64,000 nucleotides of DNA from contig JAIXOI010000048.1 in NCBI GenBank assembly GCA_027486795.1, positions 172,232 to 236,231 on the forward strand. Direction: 5' to 3'. Made by a program: the position numbers and the translations under genes. The notes beneath the pieces are model-generated. The model saw nothing but the letters and a program-made list of their open reading frames with translations. It searched no databases and was not told the DNA's origin. The stretch comes from Sphingobacteriales bacterium (GTDB taxonomy: Bacteria; Bacteroidota; Bacteroidia; Chitinophagales; CAIOSU01). This document shows positions 24,223 to 32,552 of this stretch, one piece after another; positions within the stretch are counted from its first letter, which is position 1, and every line of letters begins with the position of its first letter.

Positions 24223-24429
24223 TTAATCCTTGCCGGTAGTTTTATAGAAACTATAGTAGCGGTAGGCCCTAAAGAAGCCATAAACAATTACGGTAACACC
24301 AAAAATAATTCGCGCTACTGGATGTACTTCGGGCATTATTATTTGCCCTGCAACCAGTACACCAATGCCTAAGGTGACAAACAAAATAACCATTAAGACA
24401 CCAAACCCGAAAAAGAAGCGCTGAAACAT
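24223..24429 (-). CDS. small two-helix membrane protein
   Basis: 68 residues. Two hydrophobic segments (VLMVILFVTLGIGVLVAGQII and IIFGVTVIVYGFFRAYRYY) suggest a hairpin in the inner membrane with a short charged tail KTTGKD. I do not recognise a named family. It sits 11 bases downstream of tonB and before the lipoprotein in the same operon, so it is probably co-transcribed and may assist the TonB complex. Confidence 0.7.
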   Translation of the reverse strand: MFQRFFFGFGVLMVILFVTLGIGVLVAGQIIMPEVHPVARIIFGVTVIVYGFFRAYRYYSFYKTTGKD

Positions 24430-24440
24430 AGCCTGGTTAC

Positions 24441-25235
24441 TTATTGCAACACAAACTTAATAGGCACTGTGTAAGTTACCGATACTTCTTTACCGTTCTG
24501 CTTGCCTGGTTTCCATTGTGGCATGGCTTTTACCACGCGCAAGGCTTCTTTGTCAAGATAGCTATCTACGCCCCTAACCACCTTTGCTTTGGTCACGCTA
24601 CCTAGTTTGTCGATAACAAACTCCACGTAAACGGTACCTTCAATATCGTTTTCTCGCGCCACGGCAGGATACTTGGTATTGTTGGCTAGGTACTTTTGCA
24701 ATTCGCCATCGCCACCCGGGAAAACCGGCATTTGCTCAACGATACGGAATACTTGCTCTACTTCTGGCTCATCAATTACTTTATCGCCAGTACCTTCAAG
24801 CAAACTCAAATCCACACCATCAGGGTCGCCTTCAACGGTCGTTTCGGCCGACGTCTTATCTACAAACTCCTCTTGTGCCGGTGGTATTTCATCAGGCTCA
24901 ACCTCTTCCACAATTACCGGAGCAACAAATTTAATGGTGCTCTGCAAAGGTGGCGGTGGTGGTGGCGGTGGTGGTGGTGGTGCAGTAGGGTCAATTGGCT
25001 CTGGTGGTGGCAACGCTTCGTTTTCGAAGTCCATTGGCACTACCACTTCGGGTGCTTCTGCCAATAGGCTGGCAATATATGGGGCACTTACTCCAATTGC
25101 AAAAAACGAAACACCGATACCACAGGCAATCAATACGTTGCGGGCAGAGTTTCTGCGAAGCTCAAAAGCTCCGTACTCCTGGTTTCTACCAGAAAAAACG
25201 ATATCGGTCCAATTTTCACTAAAAATAGAAGCCAT
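24441..25235 (-). CDS. tonB: energy transducer TonB
   Basis: 264 residues. N-terminal phylum-typical NWTDIVFSGRNQEYGAFELR, one membrane helix (about residues 33-57), a periplasmic Pro-rich spacer with an unbroken run of eleven prolines near residue 90, and a C-terminal TonB domain (about residues 170-264) with FPGGDGELQKYLANNTKYP, GTVYVEFVIDKLGSV and YTVPIKF. It transmits proton-motive energy from ExbB/ExbD to outer-membrane receptors. The Pro run is encoded by GGT/GGC triplets on the plus strand, prone to slippage. Confidence 0.93.
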   Translation of the reverse strand: MASIFSENWTDIVFSGRNQEYGAFELRRNSARNVLIACGIGVSFFAIGVSAPYIASLLAEAPEVVVPMDFENEALPPPEPIDPTAPPPPPPPPPPPLQSTIKFVAPVIVEEVEPDEIPPAQEEFVDKTSAETTVEGDPDGVDLSLLEGTGDKVIDEPEVEQVFRIVEQMPVFPGGDGELQKYLANNTKYPAVARENDIEGTVYVEFVIDKLGSVTKAKVVRGVDSYLDKEALRVVKAMPQWKPGKQNGKEVSVTYTVPIKFVLQ

Positions 25236-25271
25236 ATTATCTATGCTTTCTTACAATGAAACATTAAATTA

Positions 25272-25910
25272 TTAAGGTGCAGGGTCAACAGGCGGTGCTG
25301 CATTATTCGTGCCATTAATCATATCCAACTCTATAGGGTCGATATCCACAATGGCATACTTACCTACTTGGTTGATGAGTAACTCATCCAATATATCAAT
25401 AAGGTTAGCATAAGTTGCATCCTCATCAGCCTTTACAAAAACGAACATAGCATCTTTGGCACTGCGTATTTTGCTTACTTCCTGCTTATACTCATCCGCA
25501 TTTATCTCCTTACTCCTAAGCCTGGTTCTTTGTTTTTCGATGTCAGCAATATGCTTTGCATTCTTTTCGCGCAACACTTTCCTGATTCCTTCGTTAGGAT
25601 CAAAGTCAGTTTGCTTTACATCAGGGTTATCACCCAACCCACTGTAGTAGTATATCTTATTTTTGTCTGATAGTATAATGGTCAAAGCCAAGTCGTCATC
25701 TACTTTAGTAGAATCGATTGGTTTGTCTTCCTTATCCGGCATTACTATAGGCAAGGCTTGTGGCTTGCTCAGGGTAGTAGTTAACATGAAAAACGTGATC
25801 AGAAGAAAACCAAGATCTACCATTGGGGTAAGATCTATTCTGGTTGACATTTTCTTTGACCTGGTTTTCCCTCCTTTACCACCACCCCCACCGGTATTAA
25901 TTTCTGCCAT
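25272..25910 (-). CDS. exbD: ExbD/TolR biopolymer transport protein (second copy)
   Basis: 212 residues. Gly-rich N-terminus (NTGGGGGKGGKTR), then RIDLTPMVDLGFLLITFFML with the conserved membrane Asp that carries protons, and a periplasmic domain ending YAIVDIDPIELDMI. It is longer than E. coli ExbD (141 residues), as is usual in this phylum. It lies between the first exbD and tonB. Confidence 0.93.
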   Translation of the reverse strand: MAEINTGGGGGKGGKTRSKKMSTRIDLTPMVDLGFLLITFFMLTTTLSKPQALPIVMPDKEDKPIDSTKVDDDLALTIILSDKNKIYYYSGLGDNPDVKQTDFDPNEGIRKVLREKNAKHIADIEKQRTRLRSKEINADEYKQEVSKIRSAKDAMFVFVKADEDATYANLIDILDELLINQVGKYAIVDIDPIELDMINGTNNAAPPVDPAP

Positions 25911-25951
25911 GGGTATGTTGTTTTACTGTATTAACAAAATTAGGTAACAGG

Positions 25952-26554
25952 TTATTTAAACGGGTCGGCTTCTAGGTCAGTAACGAAGTTAAAGTCGTTC
26001 ACGTTTTTGTCCTGAATGATGTCGAACACGCGCTTTACTACTGGGTATTCCGTTTCTTGGTCGCCTTTAATGGCAATCTTGAATTTTGGATTCGATTGAC
26101 GGGCAGCCAAAATCCAATCGCCCAACTCATTGTTTAATGAGTCGATAGGAACGCCTGGTTGCTCAACCTTGCCTCTCTCTGAGCCTGACATAGCCAAGTA
26201 AGGCTTCAATTGACCGATAGGAATGCCCACGTTGGATACCAACGAAAATTGGGCTTTCTCTACATCGGTAAACGTAATGTTACGTTTGCTACCGATACGC
26301 TCCAGCATCTGTACACGGGTCTCTTGTCCATCAATGCCAAAAAACACCCTACCCTCCTTGTCAATCATAATTTGAAGGACGTTGGTTTCCGGTATTTTGA
26401 GTTCCGAAATAGAAGAGGGGGTATCAACCACCACTGCTTCGTCGGGTTTAAATTTGGTAGTGAGGATGAAGAACGTAAGCAACAGGAACGCTACGTCGCA
26501 CATAGCGGTCATGTCAACTGACGTACTTTTCCTCGGTATTTTTGCCTTAGCCAT
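25952..26554 (-). CDS. exbD: ExbD/TolR biopolymer transport protein (first copy)
   Basis: 200 residues. KSTSVDMTAMCDVAFLLLTF gives the single membrane helix with the functional Asp. The periplasmic part contains NVLQIMIDKEGRVFFG and KIAIKGDQETEYPVVKRV. It follows exbB by 34 bases. Two tandem, non-identical exbD genes are typical of Bacteroidota TonB operons; the heteromeric stoichiometry is not known from sequence. Confidence 0.93.
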   Translation of the reverse strand: MAKAKIPRKSTSVDMTAMCDVAFLLLTFFILTTKFKPDEAVVVDTPSSISELKIPETNVLQIMIDKEGRVFFGIDGQETRVQMLERIGSKRNITFTDVEKAQFSLVSNVGIPIGQLKPYLAMSGSERGKVEQPGVPIDSLNNELGDWILAARQSNPKFKIAIKGDQETEYPVVKRVFDIIQDKNVNDFNFVTDLEADPFK

Positions 26555-26588
26555 AACTATTGCTGTTTTGTACGATAAAACTCACTTA

Positions 26589-27410
26589 TTACTTCTTCTC
26601 GGTAGAAGAGTATGTGCGGATGATAGTGAAACCAGCCTCATCAATGCTATAAGTAAGCTTGTCGATTTTAGTAGTAAAGTAGTTGTAGGCAATAATGGCT
26701 AGTGCAGAAGCGAAGATACCTAGGGCAGTGTTAATCAAAGCCTCAGAGATACCGTTTGCCAAACCTACTGAATCTGGAGCACCTGCTTGTGCAAGAGCCG
26801 CAAACGCCTTGATCATACCTACTACGGTACCCAATAGACCTACAAGTGTAGCTACAGAAGCGATGGTAGCGATGATAACCAAGTTATTCTCCAAAGAAGG
26901 CAACTCCAATTCGGTAGCCTCTTCAAGGTCTTTTTGGATAGCTAGAACCTTTTGATCTTTATCACCAGTAGTTTCGGTTTGTACTGCTTTGTATTTGTAC
27001 AGGCCAGCTTTAACTACATTGCCCAAAGAACCTTTTTGTTTGTCGCACTCAGCAATGGCTTGGTCAACATTGTTGCTCATCAACAAAGAGCGAATTTTTG
27101 CCAAGAAATCGTCAGAGCTACCTTTTCCGCTAGCAGCAGCAATTGTAATGAATCGCTCGATAGCGAAAATAACTACCAAAACCACTAATGACATAAGAAT
27201 AGGTACGATAACGCCACCTTTGTAAATGATACCAAGATAGTTGCCTGGTAGTGGGTGATTGGCATTATCCCCTTCTTCGAAGTTGGTGCCGGCACCAAAT
27301 ATAGTGTAGAACACTACATAGCTAATGACAATAACCAATGGAATAACGATAAGCGCAAACCATGATTGAATTGGACTTTTTTTCTTCTGGGACAAAAGTT
27401 GATCTTTCAT
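26589..27410 (-). CDS. exbB: MotA/TolQ/ExbB proton channel protein
   Basis: 273 residues. Four hydrophobic segments: near residues 16-36, 60-85, 175-200 and 220-245. The conserved ExbB block NLVIIATIASVATLVGLLGT and GMIKAFAALAQ is present, followed by GISEALINTALGIFASALAII. It forms the inner-membrane channel with ExbD. First gene of the operon running down to 21684. A TATATTTG -7 box lies 73 bases upstream. Confidence 0.93.
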   Translation of the reverse strand: MKDQLLSQKKKSPIQSWFALIVIPLVIVISYVVFYTIFGAGTNFEEGDNANHPLPGNYLGIIYKGGVIVPILMSLVVLVVIFAIERFITIAAASGKGSSDDFLAKIRSLLMSNNVDQAIAECDKQKGSLGNVVKAGLYKYKAVQTETTGDKDQKVLAIQKDLEEATELELPSLENNLVIIATIASVATLVGLLGTVVGMIKAFAALAQAGAPDSVGLANGISEALINTALGIFASALAIIAYNYFTTKIDKLTYSIDEAGFTIIRTYSSTEKK

Positions 27411-27483
27411 ACTTACTGGGTTTTGAAACGAAGTTTTTTTCTGTTTTGAGTTACTTGATTACTAATTTTAGAGTACCAAACGC

Positions 27484-27491
27484 CAAATATA
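27484..27491 (-). promoter_or_regulatory. -7 box TATATTTG upstream of exbB
   Basis: Minus-strand TATATTTG; a TTTG lies only 14 bases further upstream (27506-27509), shorter than the usual spacing, so the assignment is tentative. It would give a leader of about 65 bases. Confidence 0.35.
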
Positions 27492-27699
27492 ACAATGCTA
27501 GGTAACAAATTTCATAGTCCTTCGTGTTAATTATAGCGGATGGGGTAGCAAGATAGTATTTTTTAGTTAGCGGATAACGGTGAGGTCGGAGATAATATTG
27601 CGCTCAATAAATTGATTATCAATTAATTGAATGGGTATACCAGTAAATTTTCCACAATCGAAAAAAAAACTTGTGGAAAGGCATCTTTTGCCTTCCCTA

Positions 27700-28188
27700 T
27701 TACTTTAACCCAAACATTACTTGCAGGCAATCCCATAAATAACGCTTGCGCTTCGGGTCGGCACGCAGGGTTTCTAAGCTATCCGAAAATAAAATGCGCA
27801 CGCCTTGCATAGGCAGTTCAACATACCGTTTGGCAGCCACTAGCATGCCCATATCGGCAGGTGTAGCGCCAAACACAAGCATATAGGTGCAATTTAGCTG
27901 TTTGGCTAAGTTGGTAAACGCAGGTGCAGCCACATCCGATAAATTTACCAAGCCTACGGCAGTCGGGTCCAATTTCAGGGCACCTAATATTTTAAATAGC
28001 TGGTCGCGGTCATCATTGGCCAGCGGCGTTAAACTGCTATAAATAATGGCCACCTTATTGCTATTGGTTCCTTCAATAGGAAACTGACTCGGTAAATTGG
28101 CTTGCTTGAGTATGTACAAGTCGTTTCCGTCAAATAATTTAGCAATGGCCCCGTTATCTATACCCAATTCGTTTACCATAGCCTGCAT
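27700..28188 (-). CDS. conserved hypothetical protein
   Basis: 162 residues, no signal peptide or membrane segment. The middle has alternating strands and helices (KVAIIYSSLTPLANDDRDQL, NCTYMLVFGATPADMGM) ending RKRYLWDCLQVMF. I do not recognise the family. The gene is divergent from ilvE and follows the exbB promoter region. The sequence has normal codon use and regular alpha/beta periodicity, so I regard it as a genuine gene. A small replication or repair subunit with a Rossmann-like fold is conceivable but unsupported. Confidence 0.7.
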   Translation of the reverse strand: MQAMVNELGIDNGAIAKLFDGNDLYILKQANLPSQFPIEGTNSNKVAIIYSSLTPLANDDRDQLFKILGALKLDPTAVGLVNLSDVAAPAFTNLAKQLNCTYMLVFGATPADMGMLVAAKRYVELPMQGVRILFSDSLETLRADPKRKRYLWDCLQVMFGLK

Positions 28189-28290
28189 CTACTTTTATTT
28201 TTGATTATAGCCTTTATTTTGCTTCCTTTGCCCATATATTCAACAATTAATTGTATCTTAAACGTAGGGCACTAAAACCTTAAAAACTTG

Positions 28291-29373
28291 ATGAAATACG
28301 ATATCAAAGTTACAAAAACCAACCAATCGCACATCAGCGAAGTTGATTTCGAGAACCTACCGTTCGGAAGGGTATTCTCGGATCATATGTTTATTGCTGA
28401 TTACAAAGATGGTGTTTGGGGTGACTTGCGTATCGTACCTTTCGATAATATACCTACACACCCGGCCACTTCGGCGTTGCACTATGGCCAATCAATATTT
28501 GAGGGATTAAAAGCATTTCGAAACAGCAATGGTGAAATCCAGATTTTCCGCCCTAATAAAAATTTGGAACGATTAAACCTTTCTGCTGCCCGAATGGCCA
28601 TGCCCGCGCTGCCCCAAGACCTGTTTATGCAGGCACTGGATACGCTGGTATTGCTAGACCAAAAATGGGTGCCTACATCGGCAGGCAGCTCCTTATACAT
28701 CCGCCCATTTATGTTTGCTACCGATGAGTATGTGGGCATTAAGGCATCCGACAATTACCGGTTCATTATTTTCACTTGCCCGGTACAATCGTATTACAGC
28801 GCACCCGTAAAAGTACTCATCGCTGATAAGCATGTACGGGCATTTCCGGGCGGAACTGGCGAAGCAAAGGCCGCCGGCAACTATGCTGCAACCTTACAAC
28901 CAGTGCAAGAGGCACGGGCCAATGGTTTCGACCAGATATTGTGGACAGACGGAATAGAGTTTAAATACCTACAGGAAATTGGCACCATGAACGTATTTCT
29001 CCAAATAGGTGGACAAATACTAACGCCTGCCTTGAACGGTTGTATACTCCACGGCATTACCCGAAACAGTATACTGCAATTGCTAGCCGATAGGGGAATT
29101 GTTGCTATTGAGCGCAACATAACTGTTGACGAGCTTGTTGAAGCACACCAAAAAGGCACACTAGAAGATGCCTTTGGCGCCGGAACCGCTGCCACTATTA
29201 GCCATATTTCGCACATTGGGTATAAAGGTACTACCCTAACCCTGCCTGATATTGAAGGACGAACCTTGAGCCAAGAACTGAAGCAGGAATTGGAAGACAT
29301 TAAGCACGACCGCATACCCGACCGCCACGGCTGGGTGCATAAGGTTGGTGTGAATGTGGCTTTATCTAATTGA
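28291..29373 (+). CDS. ilvE: branched-chain amino acid aminotransferase
   Basis: 360 residues, PLP fold-type IV. Motifs: ALHYGQSIFEGLKAFR, YIRPFMFATDEYVG, the PLP-lysine region TGEAKAAGNYAA, LWTDGIEFKYLQEIGTMN and AFGAGTAATISHI near the C-terminus. This is the larger class II BCAT type. It transfers amino groups between leucine/isoleucine/valine and 2-oxoglutarate. The frame can start at TTG 28288, but the adjacent ATG 28291 is preferred. A TATTTTTG box at 28196-28203 is a possible distant promoter. Confidence 0.95.
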   Translation: MKYDIKVTKTNQSHISEVDFENLPFGRVFSDHMFIADYKDGVWGDLRIVPFDNIPTHPATSALHYGQSIFEGLKAFRNSNGEIQIFRPNKNLERLNLSAARMAMPALPQDLFMQALDTLVLLDQKWVPTSAGSSLYIRPFMFATDEYVGIKASDNYRFIIFTCPVQSYYSAPVKVLIADKHVRAFPGGTGEAKAAGNYAATLQPVQEARANGFDQILWTDGIEFKYLQEIGTMNVFLQIGGQILTPALNGCILHGITRNSILQLLADRGIVAIERNITVDELVEAHQKGTLEDAFGAGTAATISHISHIGYKGTTLTLPDIEGRTLSQELKQELEDIKHDRIPDRHGWVHKVGVNVALSN

Positions 29374-29525
29374 AAAATTAAAATTTAAAATTTAAAATTG
29401 GATTTTAGGTTTACTCTATAATAATACCCCAAAAAATTACTGTCGCCGTTGATTATTTAGCTGCAGGCCATAGTTTAAGCCAAAACAGCTTTTTCAATTT
29501 TGAATTTTAAATTTTGAATTTTAGA
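29372..29525. repeat. inverted arrays of AATTTTAAATT words around a 95-base core
   Basis: AAAATTAAAATTTAAAATTTAAAATTGG (29376-29401) faces TTTTTCAATTTTGAATTTTAAATTTTGAATTTT (29490-29522). It occupies the whole ilvE to nucleoid-protein gap. Confidence 0.65.
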
Positions 29526-29536
29526 ATTAATCTACA

Positions 29537-30586
29537 ATGCTCGACCTCTCCGAAGCCGTGATATCGCGCTTAGCCATCCACCGGGTGGGCAACAAAGCGC
29601 AAGATGAAGACCCGATAATATCGGCCAAACTGGCTGATGTAACCCCAGAACTGGAAGCTGCTTTGCTAACGTTTTTTATGAAACCGTTTAAGGGCGATGC
29701 CTACTATAAGTTTACCCACCCATCGGGCCTCGACCTAAACGAGGTATACACCTACGCCAAGAGCATGTTTATGGATGAGGGCAGCACACACCTGCAATCC
29801 ATCAATATACTAAAGCACTTGCACCGCAACTCATCGCACCCAAACATTAAAAGCGGCGAGGTGTATGTGGCATACCTGCGCAATTGTATGTTAGATGATG
29901 AGCCACTAGATGCGGTGGGCATTTTCAAGTCGGAAAACAAAGACACTTTCCTTGCTTTCCATAACGAGCGTGACGGCTTAGAAGTAGATGCCTTGATGGG
30001 CGTAAACATCAAGAAACTAGATAAGGGCTGTATCATTTTCAATACCGAGGACGAGACGGGCTACAGGGTGGTTACGCTCGATGCATCGGGCAAGGATACC
30101 GTGTATTGGATGGACGATTTTTTGCAAGTGGTGGAAGATAGCGACGAGAACTTTTATACCCGCGATGCCTTGAACCTTTGCAATGCCTTTGCCAAGGATA
30201 TGCTTACCCCGCAGCACGGCAAAAAAGACGAGGTGCTTTTTATGAAAAGTACTTTGGACTATTTTAGCAAAGCCGAGAGCTTTGAAATGGGTGAGTTTGC
30301 AGAGCATGTAATTAAAGACGAGGAATACACCAAAGCCTTCACCACGTATCTCGACACCTACGAAACCCGCATCGGCCGGAAGATTGAGAACGATTTTGGG
30401 ATAAGCAAACCTGCCCTAAACAGTGCCAAAAAGAAGTTTAAAGACCTCATTAAACTAGATACCAACATCCACATCAAACTCAATTTTGACAACCTAGAAA
30501 GCGGCCGCCGTTTTATTGAACGCGGCTACGATGAAGGCACCCAAATGAGCTATTATAAGGTGTATTTTAATGAGGAGTTGGAGTAA
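29537..30586 (+). CDS. nucleoid-associated protein (NdpA/YejK-like)
   Basis: 349 residues, similar to the 37-kDa nucleoid-associated protein family. Features: ISRLAIHRVGNKAQDE at the N-terminus, SGEVYVAYLRNCMLDDEPLDAVGIFKSE in the centre (the family has a GIFK/GLLK strand), VYWMDDFLQV, and a charged C-terminal domain INSAKKKFKDLIKLD-like with NLESGRRFIERGYDEG. The family binds nucleoid or DNA; a clear biochemical role is lacking. Convergent with the cassette 2 TOPRIM gene. Confidence 0.85.
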   Translation: MLDLSEAVISRLAIHRVGNKAQDEDPIISAKLADVTPELEAALLTFFMKPFKGDAYYKFTHPSGLDLNEVYTYAKSMFMDEGSTHLQSINILKHLHRNSSHPNIKSGEVYVAYLRNCMLDDEPLDAVGIFKSENKDTFLAFHNERDGLEVDALMGVNIKKLDKGCIIFNTEDETGYRVVTLDASGKDTVYWMDDFLQVVEDSDENFYTRDALNLCNAFAKDMLTPQHGKKDEVLFMKSTLDYFSKAESFEMGEFAEHVIKDEEYTKAFTTYLDTYETRIGRKIENDFGISKPALNSAKKKFKDLIKLDTNIHIKLNFDNLESGRRFIERGYDEGTQMSYYKVYFNEELE

Positions 30587-30624
30587 ACTAGCTAATTTGG
30601 AAATGTGCAGATGTGCTGATGTAC

Positions 30625-31302
30625 TTATTGGGTAGGCTTATTGAGAGTGCCTAAATACTCTTGAAACCGTTTTACATCTGAGAATATTGGCGAAAGTTTA
30701 GGAGCGTCCAACAACTCCAATAATAAGGAACTGTGCTTAAGCTTTTTGTAAGACGCTGGCTTTAATTTGCCACCAGCTTTCTTTTGGATGGCAAAGTGTT
30801 GACCAAATATGGTATCTAGCTTAGCACTAGGCTCTTCAATCGTTTCCGGATGCTTGTTTTTCAGAAGAGAATTGTTTGGAATCTTTGCATCTGGCTTTTT
30901 TCTTTCATAGCCTTCGGTATCAGCGAAGGATGTAAAGATTTCAGGTTGTGCGATAAACCATGCTTCCATTTCTTGCACCATAAAGTAAACCTGCTCGCTT
31001 ACTTCATTCAAACCAAGTTCGGCAATTCGGTCTCCTCTTTTATCAGGTGCTTTATCTAAATCGACAAACAAAACCACATTGGTATCGGTAGCAATGCTAG
31101 AGTGCTCAAGCAAAAATTTAGCCGATTGTTTGTCGCCAGCGTCAGGTAGCACCTTAATATCAATAGTATCTTGAGGGGAAAGCAATTTGGAGAAGAAAGT
31201 ATGAAAGCTACGTCGGAGCCTATCGCTATTATCTAAAGTTAGCGGGTCGATGTTAGGATGTGGCAATACCCCGCCCTCTACATAAACGGTAAGTGCTACC
31301 AT
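30625..31302 (-). CDS. TOPRIM-like (DUF4276/RloB-type) protein, cassette 2
   Basis: 225 residues. VYVEGG places Glu9 at the same position as in the cassette 1 protein; VLFVDLDKAPDKR gives the DxD pair Asp81-x-Asp83; VQEMEAWFIAQ (residues 109-119) is the DUF4276-like Q-x-x-E-x-W signature. A longer, Lys-rich C-terminal half (EGYERKKPDAKIPNNS, KKAGGKLKPASYKKLKHS) resembles the C-terminal part of DUF4276 proteins. The ATG overlaps the ATPase stop by 7 bases (ATGGTAG), the same register as in cassette 1. It is a predicted metal-dependent nuclease partner; function unproven. Confidence 0.75.
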   Translation of the reverse strand: MVALTVYVEGGVLPHPNIDPLTLDNSDRLRRSFHTFFSKLLSPQDTIDIKVLPDAGDKQSAKFLLEHSSIATDTNVVLFVDLDKAPDKRGDRIAELGLNEVSEQVYFMVQEMEAWFIAQPEIFTSFADTEGYERKKPDAKIPNNSLLKNKHPETIEEPSAKLDTIFGQHFAIQKKAGGKLKPASYKKLKHSSLLLELLDAPKLSPIFSDVKRFQEYLGTLNKPTQ

Positions 31303-32516
31303 CTTTTACCGCCAATTAACCCTCGAAGCCAAAACTGGCCAACCAACATATTCTCTTGGCCTTCAAAGTCTTCTTCGGTGTAGTTTTTTACTGTGGTTTG
31401 ATTATCGCTATCCTTCTCAAACACAAGCACATCCTCCAAATCGAAGTTATTAAGCAACAATGGTGAGTGAGTAGCGGCAATAATTTGGGTGGTTTTGGCG
31501 GCCTCTTTCATATAATCGGCTATGATGCTAATCATATCGGGATGCAAGTCATTCTCTGGTTCATCAAGCGTAACCAAACCACCCCTATTGGGATTACCAA
31601 AGATGGCTGACATTAACAAGAATGAAAGTGTTCCGTCTGATATATGCTCAATGGTTATGGTCTTAGCTAGATTTTGCTCTCGTAAAACCACAAATATCTT
31701 AGATCCAATTATGTCAAAATCAATACTCTTGAATTGGGGATTGACCTTTTGCAGTTTTTCGATGATTTTATCAAACTTCAGCGCATCTTGGTTTTTCATT
31801 CGCTGTAACAGCGATGCAAAATTACTTCCATCACTAGCTAGGCGTTCGTCTATGCCATAATTAACGGGTAATCGCAAAGAGCTCTTGGGAGAAGTATCGA
31901 ATTGTTGGTAAGTGGAGATTGATTGTATTGCTTTTTTTATAACATTAATGGGCGACAAAACTCCTCCTAGATCAGTGTACAAGGCCAAGGATAAATGCGC
32001 GGAATTAATAATAAACTCAATGTTATTTGGATGTCCTGCCCAATATTCCTTAGTGAAAGATTCACGTGAAAGACGAACCTTATTTTTGACTGCTGACAAA
32101 TATGTAATTCTATCTTTTTCTAGCTTTGAGTTGCTTGTTAAATGCTCTATTAAGGAATAATTAACGTTGCCTGAGCGATTAATGGTTATTGAATACACGG
32201 GATTTGTAGGAAATTCAAATCCTTCCCTATTAAGCATTGCCTCTATCCGCTCTTTGTCAAATTCAAACGTCAACCTAATAAAATCCTTCCTTTCTCCACT
32301 AGCATTTGCCACATTATCGAACCCACCAAATTCTTCCATAAACACCTTCTCAAAGCCCATACCGGCAACACCTTCGTGAAGTAGGCGAATAGCCTTTAAA
32401 AGATTGGATTTACCGCTGCCATTAATACCTACAAGTATGTTTACACCTTTGTTAAGGGGTATTTCAGTTTTGGTACCGAAACTAAAGAAATTCTCTAGGG
32501 TGATTTTAGCCAGCAT
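31296..32516 (-). CDS. AAA (AAA_15/AAA_21-type) ATPase, cassette 2
   Basis: 406 residues. ITLENFFSFG, Walker A GINGSGKSN at residues 30-38 (the same place as in cassette 1), HISDGTLSFLLM signature-like segment, Walker B LVTLDEPENDLHP (Asp318-Glu319), H-loop THSPLLL (His350), and C-terminal FWLRGLIGGKRW-stop, comparable to the GGGLPW end of cassette 1. The middle region is about 70 residues longer than in cassette 1. It lies in a housekeeping neighbourhood between ndpA-like and purL with no mobile-element gene. An OLD/RloA/AriA-like sensor ATPase is the likely class; phage defence is inferred. Confidence 0.82.
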   Translation of the reverse strand: MLAKITLENFFSFGTKTEIPLNKGVNILVGINGSGKSNLLKAIRLLHEGVAGMGFEKVFMEEFGGFDNVANASGERKDFIRLTFEFDKERIEAMLNREGFEFPTNPVYSITINRSGNVNYSLIEHLTSNSKLEKDRITYLSAVKNKVRLSRESFTKEYWAGHPNNIEFIINSAHLSLALYTDLGGVLSPINVIKKAIQSISTYQQFDTSPKSSLRLPVNYGIDERLASDGSNFASLLQRMKNQDALKFDKIIEKLQKVNPQFKSIDFDIIGSKIFVVLREQNLAKTITIEHISDGTLSFLLMSAIFGNPNRGGLVTLDEPENDLHPDMISIIADYMKEAAKTTQIIAATHSPLLLNNFDLEDVLVFEKDSDNQTTVKNYTEEDFEGQENMLVGQFWLRGLIGGKRW

Positions 32517-32520
32517 GTAA

Positions 32521-32528
32521 CAATATTA
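32521..32528 (-). promoter_or_regulatory. -7-like box TAATATTG, 4 bases before the cassette 2 ATPase ATG
   Basis: Minus-strand TAATATTG-TTAC-ATG. It differs from TAnnTTTG by one base but has the same 4-base spacing as the cassette 1 ATPase. Confidence 0.3.
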
Positions 32529-32552
32529 AGGAAAAATCATACCATTAGGCAA

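Noticed and set aside
24673..25275. 200-codon plus-strand ORF opposite tonB
   Set aside because: It is the antisense of the TonB gene; its Gly-run is the complement of the Pro-run, and TonB has clear domain support.
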